From NCBI GenBank assembly GCA_016801885.1, contig CM028897.1, forward strand, positions 10,726,501 through 10,790,500: a stretch of DNA of 64,000 nt, given 5' to 3'. The position numbers were made by a program, and so were the translations under genes. The notes beneath the pieces were generated by a model. The model had not been told where the DNA came from, ran no database searches, and was given only the letters and a program-made list of their open reading frames with translations. This DNA comes from Toxotes chatareus (Eukaryota > Chordata > Actinopteri > Toxotidae). Below, in pieces: positions 22,355 to 34,983 of the stretch (within the stretch, counting starts at the first letter, position 1; each line of letters opens with the position of its first letter).

Positions 22355-23018
22355 GTACAGTGAGAAGGGCCAATCCTAAAGTGTTATTTGTTCCATGAAC
22401 TGTATTAAATTCAAGTGTTATCATGTCAGTGCAAAATCTGAATTAATATTCAGATTTATTTAGTGCTGATCGTAAAGTTAAAACCCCAAGACACTGTAAA
22501 TTAGAACACTGCTTTAGACTGTAGAGACTTAAACTATCGGTCTAATCCCGCTGCTGCACTTTTATTAACGTCTCCTCCTTGATATTATCTTTGGTATGAA
22601 GAATTGCAGCGGTGTTGTTTTTTTTCCCCAAAAAACAAGATGCTTTCACCAACAGCCTTCTGATGGCTTGCATTTTGGAAACACCGCCCAAAGTTAGGGT
22701 TCATAGTCCTAGTCTGAATACAAATATCTTCACTGATATCCACCATATATTCTGAGTTATCTCATAATTTACACATTAATCAAATGAATGAGCTCAAAAC
22801 AAAGTCTGTTTCTGTAAAATCTGACTGTCTGTGTGTGTGTGGTCCTTAACTCCTGGCCAAGTGTTGAACACAACGATATAAGGCACACCATCAGCCTGTC
22901 AGCCAGTGTGAGTGTGTGTGTGTGTTTTGCAGATGTGTGCAGTTGACATAGATAGCAAGCTGGACCAATGGATCCTACAGATAGAACAGACTGGTAGACA
23001 GTCAGACATGATGTGTGG

Positions 23019-23038
23019 GTGTGTGTGTGTGTGTGTGT
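23019..23038. repeat. (GT)n microsatellite
   Basis: About ten GT units. A shorter TG run is at 22909-22926. Confidence 0.9.
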
Positions 23039-24915
23039 TAGCGTGCAAATTCAATACTGCAAAAACCTGATCATAATCTAATAATATCAAAACATAAACA
23101 CAGTGATAGTGCCCAGGGTTGTTTGACAGGTATGTGGACAAATTTTCTACTTTATTAGTGTTTGTACTGAAATTTACCCCCTTTGGTCAGGAAATTTCCA
23201 ACATATATCATGTTAGTGAAGCATGATATTTATTTTACAATTATTAGTTTCACACATTTTAGCCTTGACTTGGTGGCTTCAAACTGTGTTAGAGAGTTGT
23301 TTATGTCTACTGACTTAAGTCTTTGATCATAAGAGCAGTGTGTATGAATTCTGATTTAAGGTGGAGTTTGGCTTTAATAAGCCAATCCTTGCACACTCTC
23401 TTTGATCTTTTTTATAACTCTGAGTAGCACTGTTAGATTTGAGAGACTGGAAACTGTGAGGAGAAGTCTTACAGATCAGAGCTTCACATGTAACAGGCAT
23501 TTGTGTTGTCTGGAAGAAAACTACCAAACCTAATCCTACTATAAATCAAATGGTCCCTACAATAATAAACTGAGAGACAAATGAGAAAAATGCTACTAGC
23601 TTTTGACAGACATAATGTTACACTTAATGTGAGACAGGATAATGAAAGTCATACAGGAAAAACATGGGTTATGGTAGGAATATTTTAAAAGTTAAGAATA
23701 ATACAGTGAAGTTTTAAATTGGAAAAATAAAAATAAAAAAAAGCTGCATGAGCAATTGGCCAAATGACTGTGTAATGCAAAAGGCTTTGCTCTTAGTGTT
23801 AAACCCTCAGACAGTTATCACCCAACTGCAGTTCTCATCTCCACAGATCTTTTTAACTCCTTTCAGCGCTTAGTTTAGTTTTGCAGCCCACAATTGTGTA
23901 CTGTTTTGGTTAAGTTTCACCCCTCTCATCAGTCCCTTTTCTAGTCTCAGCAAGAAACTGAAGGGCTGACAGACAAAATTAGTGGTGAGTTAGGTGAAAA
24001 TAGTGGGGCATTTAGCTTTTTAAACCCCTACTGGATTATTACAGGAATATTATACAGGGAAATAAAATTATTGACAAAAGAATCTTTTGCACTTTGGGTA
24101 TTTATGAATACTCTCACCATTTAGCTCTAGCACTCCCATCCCTCCAGAACTACGCAAACACACTCTGCTGACAGCCTAGACTTCTGCAGACTCAAGCCAA
24201 TCAGCCAACCAAACAGTCAGTACATTCCACCGGGTAATTAATCCCATACAGAACCGCATTACTTGGTCACAAGCAGATTACAGTTTCCCTGGTGAAACTG
24301 TGTGTTCTGTGTGAGTTATGCACAATTGAACACATTCTACAACCTCATCTTCACTTCCAGCTATACACAACCAAGGCTAGTCACAGTGCCATCACCCCCC
24401 TTGAGAGATTTTCAATTGTTTGTCACAATATAATAGCAACGCAGACACAGTGGATTGAAAAGAATGATTTGAGCATGGCTGTATTTGCTTTTTGTTGTGT
24501 CCTCATCAATTGCCCAAGGCTCTTAGTGTTTTAGTGGCCTGTGAAAACAAGGATAAATCTTTATTGTGTGGAAGAATTTGTAATAAGCTGTAGAACATGG
24601 TTACTATTACTGTTCACTTGCGTTTCTGTCAGTGTTAAACAACATAAAAAGAAACTTTGCAGCTTGGTTGTGTTTAGTATTCAGCATAAAGATCGCAAAG
24701 GGACATTGATGGTTGTGCCTCCTTATTGTTTGTGCTTGTCATTGTCAGCCCGGTAACAGAGGACAAGCTTAAACACAGCAGACAGATCCATTTGTGCATA
24801 AATTATCCTTGTTGTTAGTATCAGTAACGAGCCAGTCATTCCCTCGTTTAGTGTTAAACACTGAGAAACGGCAAGTGGCCCATTGGGCTCTCAGCTAATT
24901 AAGTACTCAGGCTCC

Positions 24916-24939
24916 CACACACACACACACACACACACA
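24916..24939. repeat. (CA)12 microsatellite, inverted partner of 25055-25079
   Basis: Simple CA run. A TG run of similar length lies 115 bases downstream, so the two could base-pair in single-stranded DNA or RNA. Confidence 0.9.
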
Positions 24940-25054
24940 AAGCAGTCTGATGTCTGCTACCTGCCTGCTGCCGTGGCAACACTGACGGCCTTTAAAGGCG
25001 ATCCAGGAGAACTTCAAAGTCAAAGCAAGACCGCACGCAGGGATGTGTGTATGT

Positions 25055-25079
25055 TTGTGTGTGTGTGTGTGTGTGTGTG
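25055..25079. repeat. (TG)n microsatellite
   Basis: About twelve TG units ending in GTGTGA, the inverse complement of the CA run at 24916. Confidence 0.9.
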
Positions 25080-25480
25080 AAGATGGGAGGATGGATAATA
25101 ACATTAAACAAGTAGAACTCCTCAACATACCCTCCGTGTGCCAGATACTGTGTGGTATGTGCGCTCTGTTCTGATATGTATTTTGTGTGTGCGTGTTGAT
25201 GTATACAATTTACTGTTGAACACTTATCAACATAGACCTATTAATAACAGTTTACATGTACTGTATATTTTATTTCCTCTGTGTGAGGGTTGCACAACAA
25301 CTGATGATGAAAGAGTTGGCAGTTCTGATTATCGTTGTTTATATGAAGCATATATAGCTGTTATCCACACCCGTTCTTTTCACGGTTTACACCCACTCTT
25401 TCTTTCCAGCATAAAAAGAAAATCACCCTGTCCTGCCATGCAAATAAGCACTGCTGCGTCAATTTCAGTTCCAGGTCTGT

Positions 25481-25494
25481 GTTACTATAGCAAC
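25481..25494. promoter_or_regulatory. RFX X-box-like site GTTACTATAGCAAC
   Basis: Matches the vertebrate X-box GTNRCCNNRGYAAC at every constrained position except one (T for C at position 6). RFX factors drive many ciliary and centrosomal genes. This site is deep in intron 12 and not at a known promoter, so function is only a suggestion. Confidence 0.35.
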
Positions 25495-27190
25495 AACAAT
25501 AGAAAGCACTACAAAGCTGTACAGAGAACAAGTTTCTCTCCTCTTCTTTCATCCCATCGTGCCTCAGATCATTACAGGGCATTAGCATAGAGATGGAGAG
25601 ATGCACTACAGAGGGGGGAGAAAAAAGAGAGAGGGAGCTCATCTGGGGAACAGCTTGCCTGCTTTTGCAACAATGACCTCCAAATCACAATTTAAAAACA
25701 TCAGAAAACCACCTGAATGGCTAAAGTAGGGAAAAAGAAAAACAGACGGTCTATTTCTAGATTACGGTATTTATCTCTCGGTGAAGAGCCTGTCATATTT
25801 TTTTTCCACGTTGTCGTCCATACCATTCCATTCCTCCTTCCTGCCGCTTGGCACTCAACTGGCTTTATCAAAACCATGTGTCTGCTAAGGTGTGGTGCAG
25901 GGTTGTAGAGACTCTGACTGTGTCTCAGTGGTAACTTCTTCTCAGTTTGATCGTTTACAGTCTGAAGTGGCAGAAGCAGCATCTGCTGTAGGCAGCTGGA
26001 GGGAAAGTGTGCTCGCCCCTATGAGTGGCTACACACTGGCTGTGGCTGTGGCAGTGCCTGTACAAACCAGTGCACTCACTCACACTGTCATTATCGGGAT
26101 GTGTCATGGTGTGTAGAATTTACACTAACTGTTGTGCTCTCTCAATAATCTCCTTCATTTTTAAAGTTTCTTGCTTTACTCCTATTTTTTTCCTTGAGAA
26201 GTAAAACCACACATTATTAACTAAACCTGTGTGTTTCTTTGTGTGTCATTGTTTGTCTCTTTCGTAGTGTTTGTGCATGCATGGCCACACGCTCACATGC
26301 CCTCTACTCTTAAAGGTGTAGGATGCATCCAGCATGTTGTTTCATGTTACTTCATGTGTGTGTAGACATGCATACCTTACATGTGTGTGTGACTTTGAAG
26401 GGGTCTTATCTTTCTCAGCATTCCTCTCCCATGACAGGAGGGATGTAGGGAAACAAGGGGTGGTGGTCCAGAGAGGGACTAGAGGTAGCTGAGCAGAGGC
26501 TACACAGCCTGCAACCCCAGCTAGTGTTGAGGTGCAGGAGCAGGTGGAGGTATGGATCCTGAATATTGAAAAGCTTCACCATGGCTCAATATTTACTCCC
26601 ATGGCAACTGCACCGAAAGGAGAGGATGGAGATGGGTTAAGCGCCAGTTCAATACCACAGGCTTGACAAAAGTTAAATTGTAAAGAGCTCTTTAACTGGG
26701 TTCCATAGTCAGGGTTTTCTGAGGGAAAGGACAATTAGTCTCAGATACTCCTGCAAAATGCTTTATCTTCACCAGTGTCTTGCATCTACACTGACTTGTA
26801 GACATGATCTTAGCATAAAAGGCCATTTATAGGTTTTATATTATTCCTAAGTATAGTTAAATGCTAAAAAGAAAAGCAAGAACCTAAAAAAAATCAACAA
26901 GAACAGCTATTTGTTTTAGTTTTGAGGTTCAAAATGCGTAGGAGTATAAAAAATTTACCAGCTTGTATCATTGCAGTAATGTGTGATACTGTAAAGAAAA
27001 TCTCGCCAGTGTTTCTTTTATCTTTTCAAATTTTGAATTAAATAGATAGATAATGAAACAGATAATGAGTTTCTGCTCTGGGGGAAAAAAAAAGAATCCA
27101 GGCATTTAGTCATTCAGATAATGTAGAGATAATATGTCATATCTGATCATTGCAGTATCTTGTATCACTATAATATTTGTCTTTGATTGA

Positions 27191-27220
27191 CATTACAGCA
27201 TGACACATCATGCTGTAATG
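27191..27220. repeat. Perfect 13-base hairpin, 4-base loop
   Basis: CATTACAGCATGA and its exact complement are separated by CACA. A second hairpin follows within 45 bases (27263-27312). Confidence 0.9.
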
Positions 27221-27262
27221 AAGTTAAACATCTTGCCATGCCTACATGATTGTCACACGTTA

Positions 27263-27312
27263 CTAAATCTGACACTGTCAGAGTAAGGTAGCTTACTTTC
27301 AGTCAGATTTAG
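27263..27312. repeat. Fifty-base interrupted hairpin
   Basis: Outer arms CTAAATCTGAC (27263-27273) and its complement (27302-27312) enclose an inner AGTAAG/CTTACT pair. The left arm also overlaps a small palindrome, CTGACACTGTCAG. Could be the remnant of a tiny fold-back element. Confidence 0.7.
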
Positions 27313-30300
27313 CTGTTTTCACTGTTTCATTAAAAACCTCCCAGCTTCATTTTCCCATTGTATAGTGTTCGAGATATGTAAATACAGTATGATTACTTTA
27401 GGGACTCATGCCTAGTTGATTTAGCTTGTTATGCTGTGGCCTGCATAATTCATGAAGCCAAATAGTATCTAAATGCGCAGCAAAGGTAAGAAAACCCCTG
27501 TTTCAATCTCTCCAATCCTCTAATAGAAAATATAGTTTACTACACACATTGTTGGCTCGAGATTGAAGCTGTAGTTTGAGTTGTATTTATACAAACAATA
27601 GATATCATCTGCATATCAACATGTCTGAACTATACTGAAGCAGCAAATCGTTGAGTAGAAATATTAAATAACTCTTTAATTTTTGCAGGAGTGAAAGTAA
27701 CCGAATTCAAGAGAAGTATGAGACAAACCTGTACTGTGTTAGGGTGTTTAGTTGGCTTTATCTGGCTAACGTGACGAAAAGTCAGTGGTTTCATCCCCCA
27801 TCGTTGGAGCACATAAGCTTCATAGGAGACAGTTTATAAAGATTACTTCAGTGTCCTCTCATTTTTGACTAACACTATATTATACTGCTGAAAATAAATC
27901 TTTGGGGCTGGTATAAATGCTCAAAAATTAAGATAAAAGGTTGTAAAAGTGAAGCTTGATTTAAGAATCCATGATTGTGTAACACTAACTTATTTTAACT
28001 TATTTTTAAAGAAGCTGCTAGCAATATTAGCTCAAGAGGAAACTGTTCCCTGCAAGTACCCAGATGACTGCTGTGTACTGATGTTGCCTTTTGGTGAAAG
28101 ATACGAATAATGACGCCTCATTCTTTATGTGTATGTGGCCATTTGGTTTCATATCTTGTTGTGAAATGCTGTGTATAAACAGGCCACATTTGTAGGCAGT
28201 TTTAAAGCCATCAAGCTCAATGATTTTCTGTTTTCTACTCTTCTCTTTTCAACTCTCTCTCTCTCTGTCTTTAATATTTTCTTGCCCTTGTGCTGTCTCT
28301 CTTTTGTGTTCACTTATTTGTGGTCTGTCTCTTATTCTGTGTCTGTTTCTGTCTTTTTTCTCTCCCTTTCTCTTACTCTGGGGATGCGGATGAAAACCGA
28401 GCCTGTTTTATTTTTTCTTCAGAGGGCGCTGAATATTTCAGTTTTGCATTTTCTCTCTTTTTATGTGCTCCCTCTTTTTTCCAGGCCCCTTTGATGTGTC
28501 TGTGGATTCGTTATCATTCCGTTTGGATGAGCTCACAGACGCAGATGCGCGGGCACTCGCATGCACTTGCGCACACACCACGTGTACACACACGCTCACA
28601 CTCTGTCTTTTTATACTAGAGACCAGAGGCATCCACATGCAAGTGTGCATTCTAGTCTGTTTGTCAGTCTTCTCCCTGCACTGCTCCACCCACATCACTG
28701 CCCTTACAATTCTTAAATACTCTACTTGCATGAAAAGAATATTTGCATAAGCAATTAGAGTTGCTTCTGTGTGCATTGACTTTAATGTGTACTCTTGTAT
28801 TAACTGTATGTGAATGTTTATTTACAGTAAGTTCCCTGTCTCTGTATATCCAGCATATGGTACACACTCACACACATGCGGCACGTGGCATTGTGTGGTC
28901 AGGGTAGTCCGGAAAATGCCGGCATCCCTGCACCCCTCCTTTTCTGCCAGGCGGCTGGATGGCGGAAGCTCCTTCACCCTCTCTAGCACAAACACTCCTC
29001 TCTCCATGCCTCCCTCTCTTCCTCCCCTTTAAACAGCCATTTAGGACTGAGGGATGAGAGGACTTCCTCTTTAGAGAAGGCACATCTTTAATTTGAGCCT
29101 CCTCTCCTTCCACTTTTCTGACCAGAGATCCATTTAAAGCCAACCGGCCGCCCTGGCGCTGGCACCCCTCTCCTTCCTTTCCCTCTCTGTTTCTCCCTGC
29201 CAGGCCTCCCTGACTCTTTTTCTCTGTCCTCTCATCTCACCCTCATCGCTCTGTTATTGATGGTGACACACTGTCTACCGCTCGAGTGACCACACGCATT
29301 CAGACACACAGAAACACACACTCACAAACACAGTTATTTTACCAGGAAACACTGAAGGTGCCATGTGTTTACCTGCTCTCCTCAGCTTTAGAGCATAATA
29401 TGTTTCAATCTGTCACGTACTTGAAGTTAGCTGCAGTGAATTTTTTCGGTGTATCCTCAGAGGTATAGGCCCAGCAGCCAACTTAGTCATAGTTCATTTT
29501 TTGAGTAGAGTTGTCAGTCACACACAGAGTTTGGGATTGTGGCTCATGAACAAAGGCCCTCATACTCGCACGTGTGTACACACACACGCGCATGCATGCA
29601 TGCACACGCCTTCTGTCGTCTCTCAAGTGAGACACACACCCAATTCAATTCTGCTCTGCTTTGGAAGTTTAAAAAACTTGCTATTTCTGTGACATCCTCT
29701 TTTCCATCTTCCTCTCTCTCTTTCCTCTTTCTGTCTTTTTCCATCGTCTCCACATATCCTTTGTGTCTGTCTGAGCCCGGAAGGCAGTCATGCAACCAGA
29801 CTGATTAATAATTACAGAGTACACAAAATTGGGAGAGAGAAAAAAAAACAATTTCTTTGTCGTTTGATGTCCGACATAAGAGAGACCAAAATTACAAAGA
29901 GACAGAACACTATAAAGAGGAGAGAAAGCTTGCACATTCCTTTTTCAATCCTCAGCTTCTGTTCTTTGCTTTTTTATTGCCTCCTTTTGCTGTTTTTATC
30001 TCCCCTGTCTTTCTGTGTTTCTGTTTTTCCATTTAATGTTCTGTCCTTATAAACACTTAAAGTTATAGCTTTGACTATGGGAAGTGATTAATCATTCAAC
30101 AAAAAATGTGAACTTTGTCAATGTGTGTGCAGGCAGTGAGTATAGTTTTTTTCTGTTTCCTTAAGATGTGTGTGTCTCTGTAGGTGTGTGTGCACACAGT
30201 TGCATGTTCATAGTGCTACCTGCTACATACACACACTCACACACACTTGACAGTCCTCCTGCTTTGTGAAATACAGATAAATGTGTGGAGAACAGTGTTT

Positions 30301-31399
30301 TAGTCCTCCCTTATCACCTGTTTTGTGCCTGCTGTAATTAAGTAGTAGTTGTACTTCTTAATGGTTTAAAGTCTCACCCAATAGACAAAAATGTCGTTCT
30401 GCTTGTCTGTCCATGGGGAATAATTACACATACACTGAGTATTATTTACAAGGTGCAGGAGAAAAGCACACTGACATTCAGTCACACATACACACAGTAC
30501 TGTACATATTTCACACTATATTAAAAATAAAATTGTCATCTTTGTTCATTAATCAGGAGAAGGGTCTTGGAAGGCTTCAGTAGCTGATGCTGGGAGTTGT
30601 GTCTTCACTGCCTGTTGTGTTGAAGTTCGGAGTTGCACATTCGGTGGGAACTTTTGTGAAAGTCTCAGCAGTACATGCACTCCTGTTTTCAGTGAGCTGC
30701 ACCCTTAACATTATTACCATGTATTATACATGAATAGCGGGGACAGGCGTGCCGAAGTTCATCTTATTTTAAGGAATTTTTGTACAGTTGTGTGATTAAT
30801 TATCATATAAAACAGATCGTTTTGTTTCTACTTAGTCTAAAAACATGTATTTGTCATCTAGCAACCCCAGTTTCTTAATGTCATACTCAGTGCATTTTTA
30901 ATCATTTTTAAGTATTTATCACAAGACATTGTATATTCATTTTAGAGGTATTTTTCTCTCTTTCTTCTTTTTTAACATTTTTAAACATGTTTTGTATTGT
31001 GAGTTTGTGAGCTACAATTTGTAAATCTTTTCAGTGAAATTAAGTTTGGGACATTACAGCATTATCACTGTCTTACTGTATAGTTTGCTACCTGTAAATT
31101 CTCAGGTGACTTACAAAAATAACACCTTCATACGTTTCTTTCACTCCTAGCTCTGTCTTTCTTTCTACCCTATATTCATCCAACCCCCGACACACACTCC
31201 TGTCCCCACACACCCTCCGTGGGTAGGGCTTGACAGCTGCTTGGTATTGCTGTATATGATGTGGCGGCTGGGCCTCCTGGCTGGGCTCTGACAGTTCTCA
31301 GTATGAGGCTGTCCCTCTCAGTATGCCTGTCAATCCACTCCGCTTGCAACTCTGTGACCTGACATTTGCCAGCAATAGCTGCAGCAAGCCTACATGGAA

Positions 31400-31423
31400 A
31401 CACACACACACACACACACACAC
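31400..31423. repeat. (AC)12 microsatellite
   Basis: AC run followed by a short ACTC repeat, 0.5 kb before exon 13. Confidence 0.92.
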
Positions 31424-31894
31424 TCACTCACTCACACAAAGTGAAAGTGTGTGAAGTGAGTTGATAGCTACTGTAGAACTGTATGCTAAAAATGACTTTC
31501 CTACATTCTCTGCACTATATAATAAAACCAAACTGACAAAAATAGTTCATGGTCATATAAAATCTGCAAAGATTTCATTCAGCATGTGAAGAGATTGTCT
31601 TTTTGTTGGGTGCAGTATCAAGAGGTAGCACCTCTGTTAAAATACCAAGTCTTGTGTGTGCAGATAGAACAGATGGTTGCTTTTTGACATATATTTCTAC
31701 AGCCATCTTCTATTTTCTCTCTTACTTTTCTTCCTCCTTGAAATCACTTTATAACTACTGTTTTAAAAAGTTCTGTAAAAGTAAAGTTCACTTACTTTCT
31801 TTCTTAACAAAAGCTTTTCTGGATTCCTGGCCTGCAATTGCATTTCTATGACTACATATACTAATTTCTGTGTGTGTGTGTGTTTGGTTTGAAG

Positions 31895-32030
31895 GGAGAT
31901 GGAGAGCCAGTTGGACAGAGCCAGGGAGAGCCAAAGACAGCAGATCCAGCAGGCAGATATGGCACTGGAGCAGTTCAAGAAACAGGTGGAGCTCAGCTCT
32001 GAGAAGGCCTACGCTGACATGAAACTCCAG
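31895..32030 (+). CDS. cep112: cep112 exon 13
   Basis: One hundred and thirty-six bases, phase 2 in, phase 0 out. It includes QQADMALEQFKKQVELSSEK and ends AYADMKLQ, aligned without gaps to human 'QQADAALEEFKRQVELNSEK'. The acceptor is unusual: a (TG)7 run and 'tttggttt' replace a normal pyrimidine tract and the site is gaag before the exon. The donor is GTCTGA, with C at +3. Confidence 0.94.
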
Positions 32031-34875
32031 GTCTGATACACACACACACACGTACATGCATGAAAGCATAAAAAGCATCACACACTGAATGTACAATGCA
32101 AGTTAGTTAATACTAATCTGTATCCATGCACACCTGTTTTCTGTTACACATGTACATTCTGGACATCCAGTCAGTTTCTGTTTTCTGTTACTGCATGTGT
32201 CAAGAATAGATGTATTAGCACAGACACACATACACACTTTGACCCTAACCCCCTTTCATGCTTGCTTTACCACAAAGGGAGTGAGCTGTTTGACAGGCAG
32301 TAACCAAGACAATGCAGACACACACACAAACACATTCACTTTTTGCTCTTGCAGAAACACAGCCTGACCACAGATGCAATAGGGCGCCACGCTGGCTGTG
32401 CTTGAATTCCTTCATATGTCTTTCTTTCTCCATCGCTCTCCCTCTCCTTCACTCCGGCTGTCTAATGATTCGCACAATTAGGCCGAAAGCATCCTATCGT
32501 GGGTCTTTTTCTGGCACCTTTTAACTGCCCGTATACTGAAAAATCTATATGTAAGAGCCAAGAACATAATCATCCCCAGGCCATTTTCACTCAATTACTC
32601 ATTCCAAATGAATGAATTGATTTATAATCCTTCTCATTAAGCAGGTGCATTCATTTCTCCACGATCTCACACTGACCTCGCTTCCTTTCGGTGGGCATGA
32701 CGTGGGCTGGTCAGGTTTCGATGGAGAACAGGTCATACGCATTACGCAGCCAGACTCATTAGTACATCAGGCCATCTTCACGATTAGCCCTCCACACTAC
32801 GTGGGCTGCTGCTTATTAGAATAGTTCTCCAATCAATATGCACTTAGCTGTAAACTTCTGATGCCATCTTAAAAGTCAGTTTGGCTATAGGCGTTTTTGT
32901 TAAGCATTTTATGGCTATACTGTGTGTGTTGTGTTGGGTTGACAAAGCAGCATTGACTGTGGGCCTGAATGTTTTACAGGGATGCATGTTAGGGAGATTA
33001 GCACTTTAGGCACTGATTAGTGAAGTTTTTTAGCTAATCAGTATGTAGGGGGCACACGTAGTGTAAGAAAATTAGAGTTTGTGTGGGAGTCAAATTTATG
33101 CATGGATGTTTGTGGGCACACAGATCATTCTTTATTTCCCCAGACTAAGTTCTGAAATGGTTAAATATTTAATAGAAGATAAATTGGGATGCCTGCTGTT
33201 GAACTCCATACAAGGCACCTAAAAAACTGAGATGTCTTTTGCCATTCAAGGGAAAAAACACTGTATTAAAGGTTGCAGAAGCTTGGACTCCCTTAGCAAA
33301 AAAAAAAAACACTGTTTGCCAGTTCCAAAAAATTATATTTTCTATAAGCTCAATAGCCAAAAAGTGGCCTGCACATACTGCACTTTGTGAGCATTCAGGG
33401 CATGCTTTCTTTGGTTTGTAGCCACTACAATGAACACATTTTAATTTTTGTATTCGCAGACAGACAGCCTTGGTTTACTTTCTTCTTTGTTCCTGCTTCT
33501 TGAATGCAGAGCTACTTTTTTTTTTTCAGCAAGTGATATCTTCGTTTTTCAATGCTTGGAAAATGTCTGTATTGCTGTATTTTTCCTCTTCTTCCTCCTA
33601 CACTTTTGTCCTGTTCTCATCCTTCCATCCTCTTGCTCGCTCCTTCTTTCCCCATTGAGCCCCTGGCATCCCAATCTCCAATCTGACTTTATCCTCAGCC
33701 CACATCAAAGCCACTGGAGAGGAGAGCAGTCTCTTCTGCATCCCTGTCATCCTCTCTCCTTCTTTTCCTCTCTCCTACTTCTCTCCACCACTCTTGTGCA
33801 TTGCTCCATCACTTTCTCCTGCTAAGGCTTTAATGTTACAGAAAGTACTTCAAAAGAAGCTTTTACTCTCTTTTTCATCCGTCCATCTTTCCTCTCATCA
33901 TATTCTCCCTCCCTCTGTCTGTAGATGGTGTTATATCTAAATGGATTATCTGTATCATTCCCTTCCTCTGTCTATCTTTCCCTCATTTTAAAATCAGCAT
34001 CCCACTTTTAGACTGCACTTAAAGGAAAGAGTATGCCCTATTTTGGTTAGAAGAAAAAAAAAAAAGAAGCACCACCAGCATACAGAATCAAATCTCTCTT
34101 GCATGCATAGTTCAATGAAGGCTTCAGCATTTTAAATGGATTAATCAAAACACATTTAGCATTTCCTGAGCGTTACACACACAGCATAGCCCAGATACAG
34201 AGGCGTTTCAGTAAATTACATTTCCAATTGTTGTTGATTATTGTCACCTGAACAGAAAACATGAAAGCGGTAGGCTGCAAGGAAGCTAAGTTAAGATAAA
34301 TAGCAGAAATATTGTCAAATACCTCTTTTCCAGAAAAACAAGTCCACAAGGAGCCAGAAGCTCATGACTCTCTTATATACTCTCTTTGAAATGCAGTTAT
34401 TTTCCTTCACCTATAAATATGTAAATTATTTTGAACTACTGGTATTACATATTTAATGTTTAATTTGAAATGAAACTTTTATGTGCAGGTTAATATATGG
34501 ATGTGCTGTTACTATGGTATCATTACAATAAGATCACACATAATGTGTTGACTATATTTCTTCCCCAGTGGCACTTCATTAATTTCAATTAAAATAAAAA
34601 TGTTACAGCAACATCACCCTGCTGCAGATGCATGTTTTTTGCAAGTGCATTAGAATCCATCAACTAAAACTAATGGTGAAAATACTATAAAAGAATCTTG
34701 AACGACACATTGAGTAATTCCTATGTCTAGTTTACAGCAACATAAATGTATTCCAGATTGTGAACCCAGCCGAAACGGTTTACACGAGCGTGTTCTACTG
34801 TATGTATTTGAATGCTGATTTGTTTTTAGTCAGTCAGCATAATAGTAGTTTTTTTTTCCACTCTCATTCCCTCAG
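32031..34875 (+). other. Intron 13 (2.8 kb)
   Basis: Starts with a CA-rich run (32038-32050). A stretch at about 32400-32860 has balanced composition and many TAAT-type strings, suggestive of a conserved non-coding element. CT-rich sequence lies at 33580-33920. The acceptor tcattccctcag is good. Confidence 0.5.
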
Positions 34876-34983
34876 ATGGAGAAGGTAGAGGAGGACCTGA
34901 TCCGCTCCAAGTCCCTCAGGGAGAGCCAGGCCAAAGAGTTCTCCCAGCAACTTGATGCACTCAGACACAAATATGAGCAGCAG
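34876..34983 (+). CDS. cep112: cep112 exon 14
   Basis: One hundred and eight bases, 36 codons, phase 0 to 0. It starts MEKVEEDLIRSKSLRESQAK and ends LRHKYEQQ, nearly identical in pattern to human 'MEKVEADLTRSKSLREKQSK'. The donor is GTCTGT, with C at +3. Confidence 0.96.

Larger units (their letters stand above)
22355..31894 (+). other. Intron 12 (9.5 kb)
   Basis: Second largest intron. It holds several CA/TG microsatellites (22909-22926, 23019-23038, 24916-24939, 25055-25079, 31400-31423), a near-perfect RFX X-box (25481-25494), and two small hairpins (27191-27220, 27263-27312). It also has long stretches of CT-rich and CA-rich simple sequence around 28240-29320. No exon is recognised, and exons 12 and 13 join in frame with no missing residues relative to human. 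Confidence 0.6.

Noticed and set aside
24960..24978. Second RFX-like half site (GTGGCAAC)
   Set aside because: Only one half of the bipartite motif is present.
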